A stretch of 64,000 bases of DNA from Balanoglossus misakiensis (lineage: Eukaryota; Hemichordata). The stretch covers positions 9,858,001 through 9,922,000 of the forward strand of contig CM082587.2 of assembly GCA_040954595.2 (NCBI GenBank), in the 5' to 3' direction. This document shows positions 1-12,700 of this stretch, piece by piece. Position 1 is the first letter of the stretch. Each line of letters starts with the position of its first letter. Under the pieces are notes generated by a model that worked only from the letters and a program-made list of their open reading frames with translations, did no database searches and was not told the origin of the DNA. The position numbers were made by a program, and so were the translations under genes.

Positions 1-318
1 AAGCAGTGTCTCGAGGCAACAATTGGAGTGACGCGGAAATGGCCAAGGCACATACAAAGGAATTGCAAACTCGACCTCCGACAACGATTTTGTAGCATGG
101 ACTGCAGTCTTCCAATCGCAACCTCCAATGAAAGGTTACCATAAACGGGTATCGGGTCATTCAAATGCCCATAAAATCGGCGTCGACGACGTTTAAAAAG
201 CAAATTCAAGAGTACCATATACAGTAAACACACGCTGCTGTGGACGCGCATAGAGGGCGATGACCCCGTCCCTTTTATACACATGTGAATGCAAAACTAT
301 TTGAGTCGCTGATAAGAA

Positions 319-882
319 ATGTTTACCAACTTTTATAATCCCGAAAAGGGCGGCCTAACCATGGCACATGTGCAAGCGACAAAAGATGTGTACAAACAAC
401 GTTGGTATGAAAAGCTTGCCCTCAAACCCAAAGTCCGTACGTACATTCAATTCAAAAGTTTACTAGAGCCTGAAAAATATCTTTACCTCCGCTGTAATCA
501 CCAAGCCATCCGAATGTATACGTATTTTCGTTGTTCAGTACTCCCTCTGGCAATAGAGGAAGGCAGGAGAAACAACATTCCCCCTGTAACTAGATTTTGC
601 AAAGTTTGTAACACAGTGACAAATAGTGTAGAAGACGAATACCACTTTCTTGTAATTTGTCCGTTATACAATAATTTAAGACTTCGACATTTGCCAGTAG
701 AATTATTCTTAGAACCAACTTTCTGTAAATGTATCAAGTATATGCGGTCATCTTGCTCAGATGACCAACTCAGTCTCTGCAATTTTGTATATAGAGCTTT
801 CAAACTTCGAGAAAAAGCCATCATGTATGTACACACTCAGCAATGTAATCTGTTCTGTGTTTCCTTGTTTTCAATCACGTGA
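319..882 (+). pseudogene. LINE reverse transcriptase C-terminal fragment
   Basis: Open frame of 187 codons resembling the end of an ORF2 polyprotein of a non-LTR retrotransposon. About two thirds along it has a C-x2-C-x12-H-x4-C zinc-knuckle-like motif (FCKVCNTVTNSVEDEYHFLVICP), typical of the region after the reverse transcriptase domain in several LINE clades, preceded by a basic stretch common in the same families. No endonuclease or polymerase motif lies upstream within the window, so this is a 5'-truncated copy or one cut by the window edge. No full domain set is present, so it cannot be autonomous. Clade not assigned. Confidence 0.72.
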
Positions 883-1282
883 TCACTTATAGAATCCCTC
901 AGACAGTGTATCATCTATGTTCACACTCTGTAGCATTGTATGTACTTTATTTATACCTCCTTTGCATATGGACCGGAGGCCAGGAAACGCAATTATAAAA
1001 GCTTTATTATTATTAATATCACGTTTTTTTCTACGTCACGTGGTATGGTCTCAGCCAATCGAGAGTACGGAATACAGTGTGAGATGTAATAAATATGGGC
1101 TGGTAAACATCGTCAGTTCTTGTTCTGATTCCTTGAACTATATTCATGAAAATGGGTCTTGAATGTCAATAAAACATAACCCAGGTTCTTCCTCCATGCT
1201 CTCTTTGTTTACATCATAGTAATTTGTTTCAACGAGTATGGAAATGTGCAATCAAATAAAACATTTAATATGTCTGATTTAA

Positions 1283-1578
1283 CCCTGATGCTACTGGGTG
1301 TCATACCTGTTTAGAGTGTCAAGTCCCTTAAAATAGAAATTTGCCACTTTTTCTTCAAAAACATATTTTGACTGTCTTGACATGGCTCTCATACATACTT
1401 AGACACACTTGGCAGTCTGAGCCCCCTGTAAAATGCACCAAATCGCACTGGTTTGGTTTGAGGGTCTTGTATAGGCCCTACTGAGTTAAACGCACTTGGC
1501 ACCATAACAGGCCTGGGAGCCAGGATTCTAGTCACCCTGGAAATCAAACCAGTTTCAACTGACTTGGTAGCATTAGGG
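1283..1578. mobile_element. TTAA-flanked MITE, CCCTRATGCTAC family, copy 1
   Basis: A 296 bp non-coding segment flanked by TTAA on both sides (1279-1282 and 1579-1582). Its ends are inverted repeats: CCCTGATGCTAC on the left and GTAGCATTAGGG on the right, one mismatch in 12. A diverged copy lies at 20589-20927. TTAA target duplications and CCC/GGG termini are hallmarks of piggyBac-type elements; assignment to that superfamily is inferred, since no transposase is present. Confidence 0.7.
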
Positions 1579-1582
1579 TTAA

Positions 1583-3763
1583 TGTTGATATGGTTCTTTC
1601 AAAATTAAAAATGCTATGTTAATGGCAATCTGATCTGATCGAGGTCGTGTTCCATAGGACCGTTCATGAGTTTGTCATTGAACAACTGCACAACCGCCGT
1701 TCTCAGACACCAAGAGCACATGTCAATTAAATGTCCTCACTTTAATCACCATCAAGTTGAAAATGAAGCAGTTTCGCCTGTGAAGTCAGATTTTATAAGT
1801 TTGAATACCTGGTAGATTAAACCAGCAAAAACAGGTGGTTGTGATTTATGGTGGCCCCTTCAACATCTACACTGTATGTTCAAGTACGACTGAAGCGCAG
1901 GATCACCCTGCATGAATTTGAAACGGTGACTGTGACAGCCACCAACCCCTCTACAATTTACCCATCGTCTTTCAATTATTTATGAGTATTCCTCAACAGC
2001 AGACAATTTACAAATATTTTTAAATAAACAGATATGAGACTTGTGAACGTTGAAATTGAAGGCCTCTGGTTTTATATGCAAAAGTGCTAGTTTTTTTCAA
2101 ACTGATTAATTTTCAAGCTTGATCATGGCGTGATTTTTGCCTTAAACCAGACAATGCACTGTTCCATATTCAATTGAAATTACTTGTAATTCATGATGCA
2201 GTGTGGTTGACTTCTCACAAAAACTGTTTTAAAACATCTCTGACTTACTGATACTCTTGTTTATGTTGTTGTGCCTACAGTTATTTTCTATCTTCAGACA
2301 AATCCTAATTATTTTGCATAATCTCTACACTATACTTCAATGAAGCTTCACATTGACAGCACAAATTGTGAATGAAGTCAGTATTTGCTACTTGTGTGGT
2401 TGTGAGCTGCATCACAACCACACTTGCAGCAATACAGCCCATCACACAGGTGATATCATTATTTACACAGAAATCATGTAATTTGTATGTGGGTGAACCT
2501 TTGCAAAATCAGTTTTCTTTCATTTCGCAAAAAAATGTCGCAAAATTTCCTGTTACAATTCTGCAGGTGAAAAGCCTTTATTGGCAATGTCCATTTCCAA
2601 CCTTTCAATCATCAAATTTGACATTTTCCGTAATTCCATCCCAGTCTTGCACCTTCAGAGAAACAATACATGTCGCATGGTGTTAATGTTTGTGAGAGTT
2701 CGTGTGAATTTGAAGCAGCTGGTGTAAAAGAGTGTGAATAGTCAAACCCTAGAGCATTTAACAGTGGTGGATTGGCCTCAAAATGGACATAATGTATTAC
2801 GCAGTGACGATTTTTGTTGACCCGATATGACAGTTGTTAGAAGAATTTGGTCTGAAAAACTACCAATTTTGAGCAAATATTTTTTGACACATCAAGGCAA
2901 TGAATGACTCCAGTGTGTCATAACAATGACATGAAGTCTGCATTAAGGGGGAGAGGGGCGGGGGTTTCGACCAAGTGTGATTTTTGGATGCATGTCTTCT
3001 GGGAATTTGATCAATCAACAGTATTAGGAAAACCCTCTGCACAAACTCTGTCACTACACAGTGATTAACATAACAATGACAAAGTGTGGCTGATATTTGC
3101 ACTCCAATAAACAACCAACATCTTTCTATACAATTTCTGTGTTGACCAAGACGTTCACACTTTGGTTATAATAATCCCGCAAACAGCCGTTTTCCACCAC
3201 CGTTTGGATGATTACTACCTACCATGTTTGTGCAGGCCTAGTTTGGCATGAGAATCATTTTTACCAACCACTAGTGCATGTTTTTGCTAAAATCAAAGAA
3301 TTTTGTGGGGCCAGAAAAGCATGCATATTGGGAAAAAGCGCCAAGTGTGGCTGAACCAATGCAGTACACGTGTGAAGCAGTATTGACCAGATGACATTTA
3401 GATTGCGCAAAAACAAAATATGCAATACAGTGCATTGTAAAACTGCTTCATACAAGTGTGGGCCTAAATTCATTTGCAAATAACTTGTTTGCCTTTCCTC
3501 GATAAACATTACTGACTTCCCCAAAACATATCAGTTCTAGTTTCTTGATACCATCAAGTCATTTTGATATGCTCCCATGCCTTTGTATGGCTGATAGGAA
3601 GTATTCCCTCATTGTGTCATCCCTCCACACCCCATCATACTCACTCATTACAAGCACTACCAGTCTACCCATTCACACCGGCATCTTCCCCCACATCGAC
3701 ATGGGAGCACAGTGCCTTTGGCGCTATTTTTATTGTTTACTACATGTATTTTTTTCTCTGCAG
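1583..3763. other. Region without recognisable gene or repeat
   Basis: About 2.2 kb of AT-rich DNA upstream of the first visible exon of the 3.76-26.28 kb gene. Short open frames here (for example 2372-2686) have no recognisable motif. An upstream coding exon is expected because the exon at 3764 opens in the middle of a codon, but I could not place it. Confidence 0.4.
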
Positions 3764-6700
3764 GGCCAGCAAAGTCGATGTCTTTGTTTGTGCCAGAAGA
3801 CATCCCATCATCATTCAGCCAACAGCTTATCCAGTGTGCCAAACAATTTAAACAGTATCAGAGTGAAACCATAGAAAGTAACGTAACACTTCACAAGTCA
3901 ATGAGTCTGCAAGAAAAGAGGCATATTGAACAAGTCCGAGACTGCTGTCTGCAAATGTACATAGAGAGCTTTGGTATTAAGTTCATTCATAGAGAACACC
4001 AAATATGCCCAGATTTGTACAAGGTTAGTAAATGAGTGAGGATTATTATTAAAGGGACAAAGTCTCTCTCTCGCTGCCCCTTTTCCATTAACTATATTTC
4101 ATACAACTCTACATGTGAATATATAGTGAATCAACGTTTGACCACACACAACTTCCATTCCGTTTGTAGAATATAAGAGTAATTAAAGCTGCAAGCAGCA
4201 TTGAAGGGGCCCAAGCAAATAGAGATAATCATGACAAATCCATTGCATCAAATATCAATGCTGTATCTGCTGTGGATGCTGTGATTTGTGAAAGTAGGTC
4301 AAAGGTCACCTGAGGTCACCCAACATTTGGGGAAATAATTGACCCCATACCGGTCCATGTCCAACAAAAACAAACATGTAGTTCTATTGGATCGCCTGTA
4401 ATTATGTATGCGTATATTTAATGAGGTCAGCAGGTGTCACAAAATTTGGCTTTTCATTTTGGTCTCATCCTGCCAAATGCCAAGGCTGTTTCTGCTCTGG
4501 ATGCTGAGATATGCGAAAGTAGGTCAATGGTCACCTGAGATCACCCAAAATTTGGGCGAAAAGTTTTGAACCATATTGGTTCCATGGACAATATCGCAAG
4601 AATTGCCGAACAAAATCTGGTTTCACTATGGGAATACCTATTGACCAAATATGTACACAGCAGGCGTGTTCATATATTACTCAGAATGCGGGACATTTCA
4701 CAATGCTTGCATTGCTATATAGGGTATCGTTGGCAAAAACCAATTAATGAGCATCCCATACCTTCACATAACCAGGTAGAGGTATGTAATTTAACCAGCA
4801 GTAGGCCTACGACATTTCAACAATGCTGTCAGAGGTAAAAAAATAAACACAATTTAAACTAAAGATTCACTGTAGCTAAAACGTGCCCCTACAATTACAA
4901 CAAGTGCATGATGAGACACGTACAGGCAATTTCATATACTGCATAGAAAGGTATATTTTCATTTAATAGCCTGGTAACTAATGTTTTCTCATTTGTGTTG
5001 GTCATTCAATAATACCTGCGACCTTGAAGATCCTTTGTATGACGTCGTATATTATGAACACCTAGCACTGGAAAATGTTTGGGATAAGTCGAATACTTGA
5101 ATTTACCTATTAACATTTTGCGTGCGACTTCATTTGCAACGATAAATGGTTTTAAACTGAATGTTAACAGGGGAGAGCAGACGCACAGATTATTCAAGCA
5201 TACAGGTAGCACAATACTCGAAGCAAATATGAAAAGCTCATAAGGAGAACATTTGGTTGGTGTTTTCAACTATAATAATGTCATGGTAGAGAATCGAACA
5301 GAACAGATGTTACACATATAGGCCTAGATAAGACTCTAAAAGAATCAGTCTTTCATGAAACATTCTAAATATCACGGTATTGTACAATTGTTTCCAACTA
5401 TTATTCGCACACAGTTGGGTCGGCGAGTTGATGTAAGCTCACAATGTGAATTTTCTAAAGCGTATTCTCTCCTGCCTGCATAGCTGTCTGTCTGTCCATA
5501 TGTATATAGCGAGCAGATCGACATGTACTTATTGTTAACATGCAGGTGAAGATGGGTATTTAATGTCCGAACTATAATTAGTTGCCAATGCAACATCTTG
5601 AAAGCGCATGGCGTACATTACCTCAATCAACATTTGCCATTCGCATTTTAGAAATGTGCCGGGGGTCACCTTTGACATGACCAACCGACCCACCCTCGCA
5701 TAATAAATGAAAATTCCCTAATCGTAATTAAAACGTAAATCAAACAAATATGCAGGAAAGGATGCACCACAGCGTATCTTTACCATAAACAATTTCGGGA
5801 AGTATTGTTAAAAGAGTTACAGAATACAACGACTCGAGACTTTTCATACCATGCTAGTTATTTTTATTACGTTCATAATGGACAATATCAAGATTTGATG
5901 CCAACCCACCACTACCTATTATGAATTTCAACGTTTGACAAAAATATCTCTCCACTGTCTTTGTCTAAATCATGATGTATTCAGCTGTAGTTTATGTTAG
6001 ACACCTGAAAGATACAAACATCTCAATGTTAAATATGCGTAAGTATAACTTTGAATATAACATCTCAATGGCCCTCAAATATGATTCTCATAGCGCATTC
6101 AGAGAGCCGAACAAGAAACATGGTTGATACAAAGAACGCGAATAATGAAAGAAATGGCCAAAGCTGCAGGTGATTGATCTTTGAACCTTACCTGATCTAT
6201 CAACAACGCCCATGACGGCATCTGAATCCACTATTTTCGCTGGTATTGGATTCTTTAACCAGCATTCGCCAGTATTTTCTCTGAAAGTCCATGCAAGACA
6301 CTGACTGTTGCGTTTGCAATCTTCACAACATTCTTCTGGACTGCTCTTGATGTTTTGGTATCCGTCATTTATGTCGTTTCCAGGTGTGGCGAAACCATCT
6401 TCCATGTTACAGCCTACGCCTGTGATATATATTAAGAATATATTATTGGTGTTGAAAACAATGTCCATCGCATTGATAAACGTACATATTGCATCAAGTT
6501 CTTTCCAAATCCAAATAGTCAATATTGAAATATCGACACGAGTACAGGCCCAACGCACGATGGGATTTAGGCCTATTTTGAAAATTGTCAAAAATGACAA
6601 ATTCCCGAAATTGCTAATATTGGCCATTCTGTCATTTTTGGACGTTTTTCATGGGTTATATATATATAGCTCATGAAAATTGTCCATTCATATCCCTCGT

Positions 6701-9700
6701 TAACGTTTGTCTCTCTACCAGAATACGTGTACGCTTTGAATTAGAGGGACTTGCCCCTCCAGAGCGTTTGAATGGGTGTCCAGCAAGCCCATTACAAAAT
6801 TAAATTTACATATGAAAATGTGTCAAACTGAACATTTTAGTACTAACCATACTCGCATCCACGAAGAAAGGCAAACTGGCAAAAAAAACAGACAAAGGTT
6901 ACTAATTACTGCGATGATTTTTTAGGCTCATATTTGTTCAAAATACACGGTCAGAGATCTGTTTGAGATAGTCAATGGAAATATTGATACAGTGCAGTGG
7001 TCGCCTGACTTGCGTTTTCACAGACCTTCGGGGGGGGGGGGGGGGGGGAACGATTTCATCCCCAAGTTTGAAAAAACGCTGCGTGATTTCTGTTTGAAAT
7101 TTGTGCATTCAAATTGAAGATATTACACCTCAAGTTGAAACTTTCAATGACAGTTCGGGGTGGGCGCTCGACCGAAATACGATAATTGCACGATTAAAGT
7201 CAGCCTTACATATTTGTCGTTTCGGTATTCGAAACTTTCTTCAAAATGTGAATTGGCCAACGGACATGCAGTGACAATCGTTTACCACCCGTAATTATGA
7301 ACTTCGGTTAACGCACTCAAACGCTCTCAAAAGCAACCGAGACATTAAAAAATAGTTGTTGCCAGCGCTGCATGCAAATTTTACACTTACCTGACAAAGT
7401 ACCACTGCAAGGAGGACCGAAGCCTTCATCACGATACCCATACTTCTTGCTGATCGTTTGGCTGTTCGTTCACAGTCAGGAGCACCAACTGTAGTGAGAT
7501 TTTCCGTCCAACAACTCTGCTTTATATGCACCTCGTTGAGAAAATAAACTTAAAAACGGCTTTGGATTAGTCAGTTGCTCCTCCAGCCAAACTACAATTA
7601 CAGATCCGCGTTTCTTTAGCATTGCATTGACATACGGGTATTTTCAAACTTTCATAATTTGATAATAACCCGCTTTAGGGTAGCCTATGTACTTTTTGTT
7701 CAATCTGTTACGAGTGCTTACATTCCCACACTTCACTCCCGTAATAATGTAAGGCACACCAATTGAATCAGGTAATTTAAATGGTAGCAGTTGAAATCAA
7801 AACGTTGGAGACTTCTTCATGTGGCAATTAAGCAAAAAAGCCCATCATCATAAGCGGGCTTGGGCTATTCCAAAACCGAATTCCAACAAAGCATGAATTT
7901 ACGGTGATTTTGCAGAAAGGCACATCCGCCATCTTGAAAACTTGTTAGTCAGGGTTACTAACCAGGAGGTATTTATAATACAAGTGAGAACATGTCAATA
8001 ATCTGCACTTAGTTCCCGCTCTTTCTTGCTTGTGAAATTAACAATTGGCAGCACACAAAGAACCGGAATTAAATGTATTACTGTGCAAACTATAACAATA
8101 TTGACTCAAATTTAAGGCTATTACAAATCGTTCGTTTGCAGAAGTAGAATTGCTAAATCATATGCTGTTGATTTTTGCATACTAGCATGTACTGCAGATT
8201 ATTCTGTGGTTCGCGACCTCAAAACTGTGGTATTACATCTCATTATTATGAGAATGAAGAAAATATTCCCTTTCAAAATTTAATTATTTTCGGAGCATTT
8301 GTTGAATAGACTATTGTCAAGCAAGTTCAATTTTTCACTTGGTCAGTTTTTCTTTTAATATTTACAACAAATCCCACGTATAACCTGTCAAAACTTACAT
8401 ATAGAGCGAAGGAAGATTATTATAAGCAAATGCAATGACGATAGCAAGATGTTCAAAGATGGCAGATCAATGGTTGACCTCATATGGAAGCAGTATAATG
8501 TTGTTCCCGTTACCCAGTTAAATAGAGCTAAAACCTTGAAATTAGGTGTGTCTGTGCATCGTCTGGCCTTGTCCCCTTGTCCCAAATATAGATGAGGGAT
8601 GAGGTTTTCTGTAATGCAAGTGAGGACATGTCAGTAATCTACACTAGTTCCCGCTCTTTCTTTCTTGTGAAATTAACAATTGGCAGCACATAAAGAACCA
8701 GATAAAAATTTATATCATAGAAATAGTATGACAATATTGGATCTAATTTGAGGGTATTAGAAATTTTTCGTTACTAGAAGTAGAAATGCGAACTCATACT
8801 GTTGATAAAAACATGACGACAATATACGTACTAAGTATAGCCCAAATAATCAGGCAGGCCCTTTCCTCTGTATTTCTATGAATTTCATTTTAAAATGCCG
8901 AGTAAGACTCTGGAACATACGAAGCTAAACATTCTATTGGAAAGGTAAATATAGAGATATGATATTAACATGTTTTTTATTTTCGATCAAGCATCTTCAC
9001 AGCCTTGGCGATGAGAGAACTCCCAAAGAAGAAGAAAGGAAAATATCTCAATCAGGAAGAGTTTTCAAATCCAACCCAGTTGACTTTTTATTTGACACTA
9101 TCCCATACAGAGCACAACCAGGGTGCAATGTGGGTGTGCATGTGAATAAGTCGTTTGGGGTGTGTTTGGAATGGGCCTCAATGGCGCGAGAAGAAAATGG
9201 TACACTTCCAGATTTTGCACTCCAAATTACATTAAAGCTGCAAGCAGCATTGAAGGGGCCCAAGCATAGAGTTAATAACCATTAGACTCCATTCAGGGTT
9301 GTACCATTCAAATGCGTAGGCCGTATGTATTTGCTCTCGATGTTGAGATATGGGGAAGTAGGCAACCACCCGAAATGCATGTCCTACAACAAGTACAAAC
9401 ACAACAACCAAAGGTGAACTTCTACGTTGTAAGTACTTCAGTAAGTATACTTCAAAGGTCAGCTGAGGGTACCCAACATTTTTTTTATTTGGTTCATATT
9501 CAAGACAACGAAAAATCCCCGCTGGTTGGGTTTGTCAAATTAGATATGGCCATAATAATGAGTTACTCGAGTAAGTTACAGGTGGCCCCAGGAATTTAGC
9601 ATTTCATGACGCAGAGGGTCCTACCCTACCCCTCCAAACACCTGGCTATATATGATGTGCGTGCTAACATATGGAAAGCAGGTCAATGGACACCTGAGGT

Positions 9701-12700
9701 CACCCAAAAATTTGACAAAAAATGTTCATTCCTGTTTATGTCATGTGCAACAAATCCTACATTTGCAGCCCTTTCACTTTGCCTACCATTACGTATGCAC
9801 GTAATACATGAATCAAGCAGGTGTCGCAGGTATCCCTCTGTATTTGGCATTTCATGATAGTTTCATCCCTCCAAATACCAAAGCTGCACCTGTACAACGG
9901 GCTGAGATATGGCACTGTATGACAGAGGTCATCCAAATCAACTTATACATTTGGGCAAAAACAAACTGACACTTACATTCGTCCCTGTGGAACAAAAACC
10001 ACACATATTGCCCTGTTGGTTAGTGTCCAATTAAATGTACAAAATCAATGACTTAGGCAGGTGCAACAGGGGACCCCGCCTTTGGTATATCTTATGGTCC
10101 CATCCGTATATGCCCCCCGCACCCCCAACGCCAAAGCTGCATGCATCTGCTGTGGATGCTCACTAAGCAAAAGTAGGTGAAATGTCACATAAGGTCGCCC
10201 ATAACTTGACAGGAAAATCGGACTTCAAATTGATCCATGTGCAACAAATACCACGCTAGCATCCCTTTCATTGACCCCACAATTACGCATGCACATAATT
10301 GAGTTACACAGGTGTCACAGGTGACCCCCGAATCGGGCGTATTACTAGTATTTTGGTCCCATACAGCTGCATGAAGCTGCGTGCCATTACGGGCGACCTG
10401 ATAACCCCCACGGCCACCTGTGGGCCGACCCCCATACTGAACGTCCAGTTGCAACGTCACGACTGAAGTAGGAACTTTTGAACGGCAACGACGCCTGATC
10501 TCTGATTATTGCTGGTACCATACTCCCTTCGTGCAAGAAAATCATTGGTCTGCTGACGTATTTCAGCCACATTAGCGACTGAGGGTCAAAGTCCGCCGCC
10601 GCATTACATTGAATGTTAACCTGTGTAGCCGGGTCTGGATAGAAACATTTGAACGGCATTAGCTAACAAACTCAGCGTAATTCAATAAAACGCCCTAACA
10701 CAGCCTGAACTCCGATAATGTGTTGTCCCAAAATTCATTCCGTGGAAAATAATCACTGGTCAGTTTACGTATTTCAGCCGATTTTCCAAGGACTACTGCA
10801 ACCCGCCAGAAGTGAGTAGCCTGCTAATGAGATCTCCACAACATTACGTAATGACGGTCAAAGTCCGATGCCCCAGTGTCCGTCCTCAGCCCACCAAAAA
10901 ATGTGAAAAATATTACAAAAATCTTCTTCTCAAAATCGACGTGGCCTAGGACCTTGAAATTTGGCACAGGGGATTTTGGCCACATGGTCTACAAAAATCG
11001 CGAAAAGAATGTACATGCCCCCATTAACATGCAAATTAGGTCAATTTGAAAATTTCGCTCGATTATAGTCACCAAGTCACGTGACTAATTACAAATTCAA
11101 AGGGCAGGTGCACCAGTACTCATGGGCCCCAACCATCGTGCCAAATTTCAAGGTCCTAGGACACGTCGATTTTGAGAAAAACGGGAGCAAAAAAACGACT
11201 CAAGAAGAAAGAAGAAAAACTCCAGCAATAACAGAAGGGGACCAAGCGCCTGAGGGCGCTTGGTCCCCTAAAAATCTCGCCAAAATGAATAAATGGTAAA
11301 GACCCATTATTCATTTTGGCGAGTTTTTCACTCTTGTGTCTACAAGTAGGATGGAAGGTGTGTGTGGGCGAACATTGATTCACTATATATCCACATGTAA
11401 TAACATAAACAGTGTCTTGTATCGAACACAATTAATGGGAAAAGGGCAGTGAGAGAGAGACTTTGTCCCTTTAATATACGAAAAAAGATGACTTCTCATT
11501 GCTTTACCAAGGTAATTATCTGTCAGTACAAGTGAAACATAGACAGAAGTTTGTATTTGTAAGAAATATTGTATTGATTTTTTTAGGTGAATTCTCCAAC
11601 TTAGGCAAAATCCTATCACCAACAATCATCGTTCATAAAAACTTATTTTTTTGAGAGTTACAACCAAGAAAGTTAAGTCTCGGCCTCAGAAGATGTGGTG
11701 TGGATAATGTATAGGCCCCTAGCTTGAAAGAAAAGAAAATAGACAGGAAAAGGAGACCACTTGATTATTGACAATCATTCATATGAAAACTGTGAAGAAT
11801 GTAAATGTATTCAATACATGTAATGTATACAATTAATTACATAAATCAACACACTGCCACCCAATGAGTGATAGAGTGCCTGTGATCAGTTGTACATATA
11901 CCACATAAAATTCTGCCAAGAGAAGTGGCAATATCAACATTGGGTATTTCTTTATAGGGTTTCTCTTACATAGCATGCTTTTCTGTTGTAAACTGTGTCA
12001 TATCATACCAAGCCTTATTTCTAAGTGTGTTTTTCAATCAATCAATCAATCTGAGAAATTTGTAAAGCGCCAGTATCTATAACAAGTGTCATACTCAGGC
12101 GCTTGTGCTCATTGGCCCACACTATATGCTCTTGCGAAATAATGCGTCTTCAGTCTCTTCTTAAAGATGCTCAAACTTGGAGCTTGGCGAATGTCTTGTG
12201 GCAGAGAGTTCCACAGTTTCGGTGCAGCATGAGAGAATGCTCGGCCACCGTATGGCGATCGTTTGTACATTGTCGTGCATTAAAGACTCTTCTTAGCTTT
12301 TAATGGTGCACACTGTATGTCCCTGACAATACTTGTTCTTTTATTTTGCAGCAAGAATACTATCTGAACTATCAAATGATTTGTGGTAGCAAAGCCAGGC
12401 ATTTGGGCTCTTTCAATGACAGAAGAAGTGAAAGACATTCTTGGAATTATTTAGAGAAAACTGTGCATGATTGGTCATTGAAGAACCAAGAAGACTTCAT
12501 CTTGTCGGTGGGTATTTATGATTTTGTTAGCTCTGTTGTCAATGTCAGCAACACAAGGTTCTGTAACTATTTTTGTCAGAAACTGCTGATCACACGTTTG
12601 ACAAGCAAGTTCCTGGGAGTTGATTTGAGAACAAAATCTCAGTTTTAAGCCAGATTTGGGAATATTTATTTTATTTCAAACTTTGAGTCCCTTTCCTTAG

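Larger units (their letters stand above)
4181..11272 (+). mobile_element. Candidate 7.1 kb Helentron-like insertion carrying a gene
   Basis: The block starts with the family 5' end (TTAAAGCTGCAAGCAGCATT followed by GAAGGGGCCCAAGC) and ends with the family 3' hairpin (11236-11269) plus CTAAAA. It sits exactly between the two halves of one MITE. A second family 5' end lies inside at 9232, so 4181-4850 and 9232-11272 are element sequence and 4850-9230 is unrelated DNA containing the PAN-domain gene on the other strand. The boundaries are seen directly. That the whole block moved as one unit is inference; two independent insertions are the alternative. Confidence 0.45.

Noticed and set aside
2372-2686. 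104-codon frame with a signal-peptide-like start
   Set aside because: No conserved motif and no convincing splice sites; could hide a missing 5' exon of the downstream gene but cannot be supported.
9606-9857. 83-codon frame also open in the inverted copy (23283-23534)
   Set aside because: It follows the 240 bp non-coding repeat unit and has no motif; openness in both copies is expected from recent common origin.
10185-10659. Overlapping minus-strand frames, matching 22478-22750
   Set aside because: Part of the Helentron-like element core; no protein motif.
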